This document shows positions 1 through 7,694 of a DNA stretch of 64,000 bases, piece after piece. The notes beneath the pieces were generated by a model. The model did no database searches. It was not told where the DNA came from and saw only the letters and a program-made list of their open reading frames with translations. The first letter of the stretch is position 1. Every line of letters begins with the position of its first letter. Source of the DNA: Nostoc sp. KVJ3 (GTDB taxonomy: Bacteria; Cyanobacteriota; Cyanobacteriia; Cyanobacteriales; Nostocaceae); assembly GCF_026127265.1 (NCBI RefSeq), contig NZ_WWFG01000001.1, positions 1,178,001-1,242,000 on the forward strand, written 5' to 3'. Position numbers and translations under genes: made by a program.

Positions 1-441
1 CCACCGATCTGAACCTAGTAATAGCAAACCCAAGCAACGGTCTTTATAGCGAATTGGTAAAATAATCGTTCCTTGGATGTGCAATTTTTCGGCAATTGTT
101 CGCCATTCGGCAGCGCGAATTTCAGTTTGCAAATCAGCTATGCCCAAGGGATGCTGTTCAATCACTACTTGCTCTAATAAATCCCCAGGACTGAGAACAA
201 CCCTTTGGTATAAAAAGCTTGTGTCGCGATCCGGTGTAATACCGCCTTTGCCGAATAATATGTGATTTAGGCGATCGTAAAGAGCGATCCAAATCAGTCT
301 ATAGTCAAACTGTTCCTTAAGATAAGAAATAGTAGTTTCAATCAGAACGTCAACATCATCTTCTTCTCTGAGGGTCTGGAGAACGCGCCCCAAGGAGAGG
401 ATCTGCTGTTCGGCGGCTATAGGTTTTTGCGGCTGCCCCAT
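1..441 (-). CDS. GAF-domain protein, partial (3' end outside window)
   Basis: Reading the minus strand from an ATG at 441 gives 147 open codons to the window edge without a stop. The start reads MGQPQKPIAAEQQILSLGRV. The segment that follows (YLKEQFDYRLIWIALYD, later ILPIRYKDRCLGLLLLGSD) has the beta-strand/helix pattern of a GAF domain, a small-molecule or chromophore-binding sensor fold. In cyanobacteria such N-terminal GAF domains usually sit in front of histidine kinase, cyclase or further GAF modules. The output domain lies beyond position 1, so the function cannot be named. The gene is cut by the window edge, not visibly broken. Confidence 0.7.
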   Translation of the reverse strand, partial: MGQPQKPIAAEQQILSLGRVLQTLREEDDVDVLIETTISYLKEQFDYRLIWIALYDRLNHILFGKGGITPDRDTSFLYQRVVLSPGDLLEQVVIEQHPLGIADLQTEIRAAEWRTIAEKLHIQGTIILPIRYKDRCLGLLLLGSDRW

Positions 442-646
442 CTGATTTATTGGTTAACGTAACTTGTAATATATAAGATGCCCAGAAAAGAACCCTGAGT
501 AATATTGCCACAAGTGTTTAATTTTGAATATGAACAGCTTAATAGGCGGTTAAGCTAATCGTCATTTTAAGTTATACCTCCGTGTCTTTACTTATTTAAC
601 TCTTTCTAGCGATTTGAACTATTTAAAATAGCTGTCTCCTGAATGT

Positions 647-1071
647 TTAACTCAAATTAAATAACTTTTGCATGAAGTATCTTTTATGACCAATCGGGTA
701 GTTTTCTTGAAAAGCAAATACAGTGTAGCCTTGAGATTCATAAAATTCCTTAGCTTGAAACTCTAATGTCTCAAGATGAACCCCTACACAGTTTTGCTTT
801 TGACCTTCTTTTTCAGCAATTTTAAGGATATTGCTGCCAATCCCTTTGCCGCGTAAGTCTTCTTGAACAACTAGGACTCTTATATAAAGCCAATTGCAAC
901 CGATTTCACCCAGAACTCCACCAACAATCAAGCCTGATTCATCTCGTGCAAAAACTGCTATCGGTTGCCACTCAGATGACGTAAAAAAATGTTGATTGAA
1001 CTGGCAATCATTTGGATGATAGTCATCCGCTCTTCCTTAGTTACTTCCTGTTCTACCTGAACTGTAATCAT
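647..1071 (-). pseudogene. GNAT-family N-acetyltransferase, frameshifted
   Basis: The C-terminal 94 codons (931 to 647) are a clear GNAT fold: RVLVVQEDLRGKGIGSNIL is the acetyl-CoA-binding motif A with R/QxxGxG/A, and FYESQGYTVF is the usual motif B. The N-terminus is in another frame. An ATG at 1071 starts MITVQVEQEVTKEE, then the reading frame must shift near 1020-1045 to continue as DDYHPNDCQFNQHFFTSSEW and ARDESGLIVGG. The distance from 1071 to 931 is 140 nt, not a multiple of three, so one indel separates the halves. The frame of the C-terminal part meets a TAA just upstream and has no ATG before the conserved core. It is either a pseudogene or a sequencing indel. Confidence 0.65.
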
Positions 1072-1180
1072 CCTAATTTTGCTTCTAGGTAAGGTTTTAA
1101 TCGATACTCTTGACCCACTTGTACAGAATTCCAGAGTGAGTTGTGACTTATGACTTCTGAGTTATTCTTTATAAAAGCTT

Positions 1181-2311
1181 ATGGATATTTATAAATTTGC
1201 AATTAGTCCGCTTCTTTTTAATTTGGTAAAAACAGACCCAGAGTGGTTACACCAGCAGACGATTCGCAGTTTTAGCTGGCTATCGCAAACCCCTGCAAGT
1301 TGGGCAAACCAACGCTTAAAAAAATCCCTCTGTCTGTACGATTCCCGCCTTGAACAAAATTTGTTTGGGCTAAACTTTCCAAATCCTGTAGGGTTAGCAG
1401 CTGGCTTCGATAAAGATGGAGTTGCTGCTGGTATTTGGTCTAACCTGGGTTTTGGCTTTGCGGAACTAGGAACTGTAACTTTTCATACACAGCCAGGAAA
1501 TCCGCGTCCCCGTTTGTTTCGCTTGCCCTTAGATAAAGCTGCTCTCAATCGCATGGGCTTTAATAATCTCGGTGCAGCAACAATGGCGGCCCGTTTGACA
1601 CAAAAAAAACAGGAGTTAACCCAATCAATACCCATAGGGATAAATTTGGGTAAATCGAAGGTAACTCCCCTGGAAGAAGCTGCACAAGATTATCTCGATA
1701 GTTTTCGCTTACTCAAGGATTTGGGAGATTATTTTGTTGTTAATGTCTCTTCTCCTAATACACCTGGGTTGCGATCGCTCCAAGATGCTTCTATGCTCAG
1801 TGCTATCTTAAATTTATTACAACAAGAAAATAATTCACATAAACCCATTTTTGTCAAGATAGCGCCGGATTTAGAATGGGTTGCGATCGCTGAGATTATT
1901 TCTTTGGCTAAAACCTACCAACTGGCGGGAATTATCGCCACCAATACCACCATCAGCCGGGATGGACTGAAAACTCAGGTGATTGACCAAACTGGCAAAT
2001 CACCTGAGCAAGAAGCTGGCGGAATTAGTGGGGAACCATTGCGCGATCGCTCCACTGAGGTAATTCGTTTTATTTGGCAGCAAACCCAAGGACAAATTCC
2101 AATTATTGGCGTTGGTGGCATTTTTTCCTCGGAGGATGCTTGGAAAAAAATTACTGCTGGTGCTAGTTTGATCCAGGTTTATACAGGCTGGATTTACGAA
2201 GGCCCACTGATGGTAAGCCGGATTCTAGGAGGCTTGCTTGACAAACTAGAACAAAACGGATTAAATTCCATCAACGAAGCTGTGGGCTTAGAAGTAAAAA
2301 ATAAAAAGTAA
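1181..2311 (+). CDS. pyrD: Dihydroorotate dehydrogenase (quinone), class 2
   Basis: Membrane-associated FMN enzyme that oxidises dihydroorotate to orotate with quinone as acceptor, the fourth step of UMP synthesis. The 376-residue length fits class 2. The N-terminal MDIYKFAISPLLFNLVKTDPE resembles the amphipathic membrane-docking helix that defines this class. Core motifs are GLAAGFDKDG near residue 73, the active-site segment NVSSPNTPG near residue 188, the FMN-site Asn in ATNTTISR, and the phosphate-binding GVGGIFSSEDAW near the end. The ATG is the first in frame and lies after an AT-rich leader. It stands alone, with no other pyrimidine gene nearby. Downstream it converges on the minus-strand gene at 2360. 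Confidence 0.95.
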   Translation: MDIYKFAISPLLFNLVKTDPEWLHQQTIRSFSWLSQTPASWANQRLKKSLCLYDSRLEQNLFGLNFPNPVGLAAGFDKDGVAAGIWSNLGFGFAELGTVTFHTQPGNPRPRLFRLPLDKAALNRMGFNNLGAATMAARLTQKKQELTQSIPIGINLGKSKVTPLEEAAQDYLDSFRLLKDLGDYFVVNVSSPNTPGLRSLQDASMLSAILNLLQQENNSHKPIFVKIAPDLEWVAIAEIISLAKTYQLAGIIATNTTISRDGLKTQVIDQTGKSPEQEAGGISGEPLRDRSTEVIRFIWQQTQGQIPIIGVGGIFSSEDAWKKITAGASLIQVYTGWIYEGPLMVSRILGGLLDKLEQNGLNSINEAVGLEVKNKK

Positions 2312-2359
2312 AAAGTAAACCTTTCAAGTTCTTTCTTTTGCCTTTTAACTTTTGCCTTC

Positions 2360-3082
2360 TTATTCTTCCTCCACTGGAAAAAACTCTTTAGTTTTTTCCG
2401 AGTATGACCAGGCAATACCATCAGGGTCTTTACTGCGACTCCATTCAGGAAACTCTGGATCGTTTCGTCGTTTATAAACCGTGCTGGAATAGACATTTAG
2501 CCGTTTGGCAAGTTCAGATTGAATTAGAGAGCCAAAAATTAACTGTTTTTCCAGCGATCGTTTAGCTTCCTCATGTATTTGCTGTGGTAGTGATTCGGTT
2601 TCTAGTTCTTCCTCCTGTGTATTTGGTGGTGGTGCTAGGAGCGATCGCGCACTTTTAGTAACTGCTTGAGCAGGAAGCTCTTTGACAGGCTCGCTACTGT
2701 CAAGAATATTGCCGAGAATGCTGGCAGTTATAAAGTAATAAGACTGCCCTGCATCTTCGGAGTTGACTATACTCGCACCAAATTCTGAGGCTTTACCATC
2801 CAAGTAGCGTTTTGCCGTTGTTCCGGGAAAATTGCCCTTGATTGCCAAGTCCATTGGTGTAAGTCTGCCCTGATTTTCTCGAACCAATTGATGAAAAATT
2901 GGGTTAACTCGCACAGTCCACTGTTGCCATTGATATTCCTGCCAAATCTTGAAGCCAATTACCAACACAATTAGCGCTAGTAAAATTCTCCAGGTAGCAA
3001 CCAGGAAAATAATCAAAAACGAGATGGGCAAAAGTAGAACGAGAAAAGCCTTGCCGTTATCTTCTATGGGTTTTTCACTCAT
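2360..3082 (-). CDS. Membrane-anchored protein with two HTH-like segments, unknown function
   Basis: The start was placed at the ATG at 3082 (MSEKPIEDNGKAF), because the 70 residues further upstream are basic and look like untranslated leader. That gives 240 residues. A hydrophobic hairpin at about 12-45 (FLVLLLPISFLIIFLVATW, then ILLALIVLVIGFKIW) should place the protein in the membrane with a cytoplasmic tail. Around residues 75-105 the LTPMDLAIKGNFPGTTAKRYLDG segment looks like a winged-helix unit. A second HTH-like unit (SELAKRLNVYSSTVYKRR) precedes the acidic C-terminus. The middle is low-complexity and Glu/Pro-rich. The combination suggests a membrane-tethered DNA-binding protein, but no named family is recognised. 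Confidence 0.6.
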   Translation of the reverse strand: MSEKPIEDNGKAFLVLLLPISFLIIFLVATWRILLALIVLVIGFKIWQEYQWQQWTVRVNPIFHQLVRENQGRLTPMDLAIKGNFPGTTAKRYLDGKASEFGASIVNSEDAGQSYYFITASILGNILDSSEPVKELPAQAVTKSARSLLAPPPNTQEEELETESLPQQIHEEAKRSLEKQLIFGSLIQSELAKRLNVYSSTVYKRRNDPEFPEWSRSKDPDGIAWSYSEKTKEFFPVEEE

Positions 3083-3520
3083 GCCGATTTTTGCCAAGTG
3101 AATTTTTGGAAATAATATTATATATCTTGGCAAAAATTGTGACACTTTTTTGTATCTTTTGGCAAAGTTGCGGCAAATTTGTCGGCAAAATCTTTCCTGG
3201 GTAGGTGTTATACGCTTATCTAAGATTGGTGTGCGATCAGGCAGAAGTTTTTTCAAGAGAAAATAAGAGGGTTTTGACAAGAGCGATCGCAATACATCTC
3301 AGATAATATCCCCGCAAAATTCTGAGTGACAGCTTGCTTGTACATTCTCTTTGCAAAACAATAATTCTAAATTAGCTTGTCAGCCCCTTGACAACAAATA
3401 ATACATACACTACATTTGTAATACGAGTCAACTTTCATTAGGGAGTTAGCTTTCACCAGTAGCGGATAGCGATGGTTTAGCCCGTACTGAAATTTCAATT
3501 TTGAATTTTGAAATTTATAT
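3083..3520. other. Intergenic region upstream of the tRNA-like RNA genes
   Basis: No convincing gene was seen in these 438 bases. The leftward part encodes the untranslated or spurious N-terminal extension of the upstream minus-strand ORF and carries a HIP1 site near 3283. The rightward part is AT-rich and must hold the promoter for the two RNAs that begin at 3521. No confident -10/-35 pair could be assigned by eye. Confidence 0.4.
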
Positions 3521-3650
3521 GTGGTGGGTAGCTCAGTGGATAGAGCGCCTAAATATCCTTATTCACACCTTGCCTGAAAAGGCCGACGAATTGAGGGTTA
3601 TCGCATACCAAGCGGGAGGTCGCGGGTTCGATTCCTGCTCCACTACACCA
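3521..3650 (+). ncRNA. tRNA-mimic Y RNA-like RNA 1 (YrlA-like), CCA encoded
   Basis: This 130-nt RNA has the outer parts of a tRNA. 3521-3528 pairs with 3639-3646 as an 8-bp acceptor stem, followed by A3647 and an encoded CCA (3648-3650). Then come TA at 3529-3530, a GCTC/GAGC D arm (3531-3546) with GG in its loop, and a T arm of GCGGG/CCTGC with loop TTCGATT (3622-3638). No anticodon arm exists. Instead about 74 nt are inserted, with a closing stem 3553-3558/3615-3620 (one mismatch), then CCTTATTC pairing with GAATTGAGG across a bulged T, then the hairpin GCC-TGAAAA-GGC. The insert, together with the adjacent Ro gene, points to a bacterial Y RNA. It cannot decode a codon as read. The assignment to YrlA itself is inference. 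Confidence 0.8.
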
Positions 3651-3708
3651 ATTAATTTTAGATTTTGGATTTTGGATTGAATTTAAAATCTCAAATCCAA
3701 AATTTTAT

Positions 3709-3837
3709 GTGGCAGGTAGCTCAGTTTGGTAGAGCGCCGAAAAACATCCTTCTTCACACCTTGCCTGAAAAGGCCGACGAATTAGGGTTATCGCCTGTTA
3801 AGCCGGATGTCGCAGGTTCAAATCCTGCTCTGCCACC
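3709..3837 (+). ncRNA. tRNA-mimic Y RNA-like RNA 2 (YrlA-like), CCA not encoded
   Basis: Second, diverged copy of the preceding RNA, 58 nt downstream and 36 nt before the Ro gene. The acceptor stem 3709-3716/3829-3836 is again 8 bp and ends in a G-U pair. The D arm is 3719-3735, and the T arm GCAGG/CCTGC with loop TTCAAAT is 3812-3828. The insert is closed by a perfect 6-bp stem, ACATCC (3744-3749) with GGATGT (3805-3810). The equivalent stem in copy 1 differs at several bases yet mostly still pairs, which supports the fold. Some 31 nt of the insert core (CACACCTTGCCTGAAAAGG and onward through CGACGAATT) are identical in both copies, as is the later GGGTTATCGC. The 3' end reads C-TTT, so CCA would have to be added. 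Confidence 0.8.
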
Positions 3838-3873
3838 TTTGATTTTTGCCCGCAAGGGCCGGGAGATGGAGCG

Positions 3874-5478
3874 ATGAATTACAATTTTTTCACCAAAAAG
3901 AAAACAACTACACCACAAAATCAACCTATCCCCGGACGGGAAGCAGAAATGGTTAAAGGACGTTCCGGCGGTTGGATGTTTGATGCTGGTATTTGGAAGA
4001 TGCTGCGTCGCTGTCTTTTGGTTGGTACAGCAAAAAGCACTTACTACGCCGGCAAACAAGAATTAACTGAAGATTTTGTCACAGTTGTAAGACTTGCTGT
4101 TGCCGAAAATCCCAGCCGTGTAGCAGAAGAAATTTTGTATGCTAGCGATGGACGCGCCATCAATAATAGTGCGCCAATATTAGCTTTGGTACTGCTGTCG
4201 ATGGGTGAAGCGCCACAGGCAAAACAGGCTTTTGGTGAAATCTTCCCGCAAGTTGTTCGCACTGGTAGCCACTTCTACGAATGGCTGAACTACACCAAAT
4301 CTCTGCGGGGATTTGGCAAAGTAGTGCGGGAAGCTGGTAAAACTTGGCTCTCAAGGGAAGATGTCAAGGGTTTAGCTTATCAACTCTTGAAATATCAACA
4401 GCGTCAAGGCTTCTCTCACCGAGACGCGTTGCGGTTGTTTCATGTCAAACCGCCTACAGAAAATCACCGCCAATTATTTGAGTGGGTAGTTAGAGGCTGG
4501 GAAGAATTGCCAGCAGACATTCCCTCAGAGGCGTTGGCGCAGATTTGGTGGTATGAGTGGCTGAAGCGGAATCCAACCCAAACCCCTGAAGCTATTTTGC
4601 AAGGACGCTTAACCCACGAAATGGCTGCACCTGTGGGCAAAATGGACAAGCTTGCTTGGCAGCTGCTATTTCAGGAAATGCCAATAGGCGCAATGCTGCG
4701 TAACTTGGGTTCTTTAACTGAACTAGGTGTATTGCGAGCCGATCAAAATGCTAACTTGCTGCGAGTGGAAGAAGTTCTTAATCGCAGAGAACATCTGCGT
4801 AAAGGTCGTATTCATCCGATTGATGTTTTGAAAGCACTCAAAACTTATGAATCTGGTGGAAGATTAGGACACAGTAAGAAAACTTGGAATCCAGTTCCTC
4901 GGATTGTGGACATCTTAGAAAAGGCAGTTGAATTATCTTTTGATGTCGTCAAACCCACAGGTAAAGTGTTTATGCACGCCGTAGACATTTCTGCTTCTAT
5001 GGGTAGCTTGGTTGCAGATATGGGACTGAGTTGTTGTGAAATTGCCACCACAATGGCACTGGTGACAGCAAAAGCCGAGAAAAACTACATGATTCGCGGC
5101 TTTTCTACAGAATTCCGTGAATTAGGTATCAGTGCCAAAGATAGTTTTAGTTCTGCGGTTCGCAAAGCTAGCAACCAAAACTTCGGCGGAACGGATGCAT
5201 CTGTAGCCTACGACTGGATGATTAAGAATAAGTTCAAAGCAGATGTAGTCTGCTTTTGGACTGATTCAGAAAGCTGGGCAAATAATTATCAACATCCTTG
5301 TCAAGCTCTTGCTCAGTATCGGCAAAAGATAAAGCACGATATAAAAGCAGTGTATATTTCTCTTGCACCTTACCAGATCACCCTTGTCGATCCAAATGAT
5401 AATCTGTCATACGATATTGCCGGATTTGATCCAGTAGCACCGCGTATGATACAGATGATTGCAAGTGGCGATATTTAA
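3874..5478 (+). CDS. rsr: Ro60/Rsr ortholog (TROVE domain RNA-binding protein)
   Basis: This 534-residue protein matches the Ro60 architecture: an alpha-helical HEAT-like ring (TROVE module) to about residue 350, then a von Willebrand factor A domain. The vWA metal site is visible as DISASMGS (D371, S373, S375), with GGTDAS near 437 and WTDSESW near 463. Bacterial Ro proteins bind Y RNAs and the ends of misfolded RNAs, and in Deinococcus a Y RNA tethers Ro to polynucleotide phosphorylase. Here the two tRNA-like RNAs lie immediately upstream on the same strand and probably share its transcription. The short Y-to-Ro gap holds a small GCCCGCAAGGGC hairpin and a purine-rich stretch (GGGAGATGGAG) before the ATG. 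The gene symbol follows bacterial usage and is inferred. Confidence 0.92.
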   Translation: MNYNFFTKKKTTTPQNQPIPGREAEMVKGRSGGWMFDAGIWKMLRRCLLVGTAKSTYYAGKQELTEDFVTVVRLAVAENPSRVAEEILYASDGRAINNSAPILALVLLSMGEAPQAKQAFGEIFPQVVRTGSHFYEWLNYTKSLRGFGKVVREAGKTWLSREDVKGLAYQLLKYQQRQGFSHRDALRLFHVKPPTENHRQLFEWVVRGWEELPADIPSEALAQIWWYEWLKRNPTQTPEAILQGRLTHEMAAPVGKMDKLAWQLLFQEMPIGAMLRNLGSLTELGVLRADQNANLLRVEEVLNRREHLRKGRIHPIDVLKALKTYESGGRLGHSKKTWNPVPRIVDILEKAVELSFDVVKPTGKVFMHAVDISASMGSLVADMGLSCCEIATTMALVTAKAEKNYMIRGFSTEFRELGISAKDSFSSAVRKASNQNFGGTDASVAYDWMIKNKFKADVVCFWTDSESWANNYQHPCQALAQYRQKIKHDIKAVYISLAPYQITLVDPNDNLSYDIAGFDPVAPRMIQMIASGDI

Positions 5479-5538
5479 TTCACTTTAGTTTACAAACCTG
5501 TTATATTACTTTTGTTGATACCTGTAAGCGAAGGTATT

Positions 5539-6315
5539 ATGACAGGTTTTATTGATTGGGATACACTACCTCTTGGCACGAAGCCTGATGATTTAATAGC
5601 TAGAGAGCTAAATGTAGCCAGAAGAAAGGTATGTGCAGAAAGAAATAAAAGAGGTATAAAGCCATTTATTGGCAGAGTAATTAGTCAAGAAGGATTAGGT
5701 CTTAGATCTATATATGAGGCAATGTATGATGCCGTACTGCATGAACAAGGCATAGAACATTCACATGAAGTACCTGTACCAAATACAAATTTCAAATCAG
5801 ACTTTAAGATTAATGATACTTTTATTGAAATAGCAGGAATGCTAAATTTCAATAAGTATAAAGAAAAATATTTAAAGAAGAAAGCTGCTTACAAACAGCT
5901 AGGTATTAATGTAGTATGGCTGGAAATTGAACAATTAGAAATATTATTTATTAACTGCAATTTGCTGATTAAATTTAGAGAAAATACAGGATGCAAACTT
6001 TGTGGATATAACAGTATAAAGCTCGTCAAAGATATATGCCATAAATGCTATTGTAAAACCTGGATAAAAGCGACAGATCATGAAATTGGTATATGTGGAT
6101 TTTGTCAAAAACAATTTCCTCAATACAGCCGAGATAGTAAATTTTGCTCAAGACAATGCTATTGGAATAGTATGAAGTTAGATTTACCTTCTATAGATTG
6201 GCTTGAAAGTGAAATCTCCGCAACAAGCATGTCAGAAGTCGCTGCTGAACTAGGCGTTAATTATTATACATTACACAAAAAACTTTACAGAAATAAAAAA
6301 CGTAAAAGAGAATAG
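5539..6315 (+). CDS. Putative PD-(D/E)XK-like nuclease with zinc fingers and HTH segments
   Basis: I chose ATG 5539, preceded by GAAGG, over an upstream TTG at 5512; the protein is 258 residues. Residues 55-130 have a Vsr/DUF559-like layout: SIYEAMYDAVLHEQGI (E60), NFKSDFKI (D88), FIEIAG (E97), then a K/Y-rich helix and a GINVVWLE strand. The usual Lys of the ExK motif is Ala, so activity is uncertain. Two treble-clef or ribbon-like zinc clusters follow (C152/C155/C167/C170 and C186/C189/C203/C207). IDW-plus-HTH-like units stand at both ends. It starts 60 nt after the Ro gene, is AT-rich and lacks HIP1 sites, which suggests transfer. Its role with Ro is unknown. A homing-type endonuclease is the main alternative. 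Confidence 0.55.
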   Translation: MTGFIDWDTLPLGTKPDDLIARELNVARRKVCAERNKRGIKPFIGRVISQEGLGLRSIYEAMYDAVLHEQGIEHSHEVPVPNTNFKSDFKINDTFIEIAGMLNFNKYKEKYLKKKAAYKQLGINVVWLEIEQLEILFINCNLLIKFRENTGCKLCGYNSIKLVKDICHKCYCKTWIKATDHEIGICGFCQKQFPQYSRDSKFCSRQCYWNSMKLDLPSIDWLESEISATSMSEVAAELGVNYYTLHKKLYRNKKRKRE

Positions 6316-6567
6316 AATTTTGTGGTAGGTTCATTGTCGTAGCCTTGCCAGGTGAAGAAGCAGAGATTTTTGAATTTGACCGTGCAAGGCTAATTCATGT
6401 CTGGCATCAATGGCTTCATCGGCTGAATTTTTTCTTCAGCGCAGTTGCTGCCCAGAAGTGCGATCGCATACCCACCCGAAGCGATCGCAATTCTTTACAA
6501 GCACAACCCGAAAATTAGAAACAACATAAAATAGCGATCGCTCATCATTTATTCAACTACCAAATGG
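6316..6567. other. Intergenic region with possible decayed coding fragment and HIP1 cluster
   Basis: On the plus strand one frame reads VVALPGEEAEIFEFDRARLIHVW before running into HIP1-rich DNA and a stop. It has no start codon and looks like a remnant; its parent family was not recognised. Three HIP1 or near-HIP1 sites lie between 6460 and 6545. Confidence 0.25.
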
Positions 6568-7419
6568 TTAATTAAACAATGTCCCCAAGAAGTTAATAAT
6601 TGGCTTCCAAAAAATACCAGTTAGCACATAAGGAGCATATTGTAAAAGCGGTAAGTTTGACTCCTTTGACGGTTTTATTGGTAAACACTCCAAGAGAAAA
6701 GGTACTATACAGGTAAGCCCATAAGCAGTTGCTAAGGCTGTACTCAATTTAGGTTCATTTCCTGGTATGGGGCTATAATAAATACCCAGTATAATGAAAG
6801 AGATCATTAAAAACTGCTCCCATAAAAACCAGGATTGGGGCGATAGAAAATAAACTAACTGGATAAAGCTTTTGTTGTCTATTTTTTGTCGCATTCCCAA
6901 AAGGACAGCCCAAGTTGCAGCCCCAACAATACCATCATCTTTTAGCCCATAAGTTCTTTGAAAGCGTTTAACGCCTCTTTCAGTTTCACGACTAAAATAC
7001 CCGTCAGGTTCTTTTTTGAAAAATCCTTCTTCATTGAGAATAATTTGTAGTTCTTTAACTGCATCCTGTAACTTTGGAGACATACTTTTTTGATTACGGT
7101 AAAGCTTTGGGTAGAAAAGGCAAGACCAACTCAGTGGCCCAACTATTCCATCTACCTGAAGATTATTAGCTTTCTGAAATTTTATAACAGCCTCTTCTGT
7201 TTCTAAGTCAAATTTACCACTAATAGTTGAGAGAAAACCCTGAGCTTCCAGTCGCTCTTGCAGTTCATTGATTGATTCCTGTGCAGAGTTGGGTGAAAAA
7301 CCTCGGTATAATATGGGACGTTTATTGAAGACACAGACTTGTCTTTCTTCTGGAAAATAACGTCGGGATTGTTTGAGTCCAAACAAGATGCTTAGGAAGT
7401 TGAGTGCTTTATTTGTCAT
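6568..7419 (-). CDS. Membrane protein with two peptidoglycan-binding (PG_binding_1) domains
   Basis: This 283-residue protein carries two tandem peptidoglycan-binding repeats. The first, about 48-105, is INELQERLEAQGFLSTISG, then EEAVIKFQKANNLQVDGIVGP. The second, about 120-180, is VKELQIILNEEGFFKKEPDG, then GVKRFQRTYGLKDDGIVGA. The last third has hydrophobic segments (FLMISFIILGIYYSPI, TALATAYGLTCIVPFLLECL, YAPYVLTGIFWKPIINFL) and should be membrane-embedded. The family binds cell-wall glycan, but no hydrolase domain is fused here, so the protein may anchor or sense the wall. It is transcribed away from the STAND ATPase gene, with 275 bases between the two starts. Confidence 0.7.
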   Translation of the reverse strand: MTNKALNFLSILFGLKQSRRYFPEERQVCVFNKRPILYRGFSPNSAQESINELQERLEAQGFLSTISGKFDLETEEAVIKFQKANNLQVDGIVGPLSWSCLFYPKLYRNQKSMSPKLQDAVKELQIILNEEGFFKKEPDGYFSRETERGVKRFQRTYGLKDDGIVGAATWAVLLGMRQKIDNKSFIQLVYFLSPQSWFLWEQFLMISFIILGIYYSPIPGNEPKLSTALATAYGLTCIVPFLLECLPIKPSKESNLPLLQYAPYVLTGIFWKPIINFLGTLFN

Positions 7420-7694
7420 ACTTTTATTGGGTAATTTGTAAAAAAACTGTTTGGTAAAGTTTTAGAGATTAGAAGCGGACATTATCTGGAACAACTTCTT
7501 ACCTACTAAAGGACAAAATTGACTTAGAAATTAATTTACTAAATTCACTACTAACAGCCAATTACAAAGTTAAAAAATTGTTAACGCTTTGTCGAAATTT
7601 AGTTAGTTAAATGCTGTGAATCCGATCTGTCAAAATTTTGTCCGTTAAAATATTGTTAATACAACATTTAACAACAGACTAATAGGTAATATTT

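Noticed and set aside
3521..3837. Two tRNA genes with introns in the anticodon region
   Set aside because: No anticodon stem-loop can be rebuilt from the insert in either copy. The most conserved part is the insert itself, and at about 74 nt it is too short for a group I intron. The adjacent Ro gene favours Y RNA.
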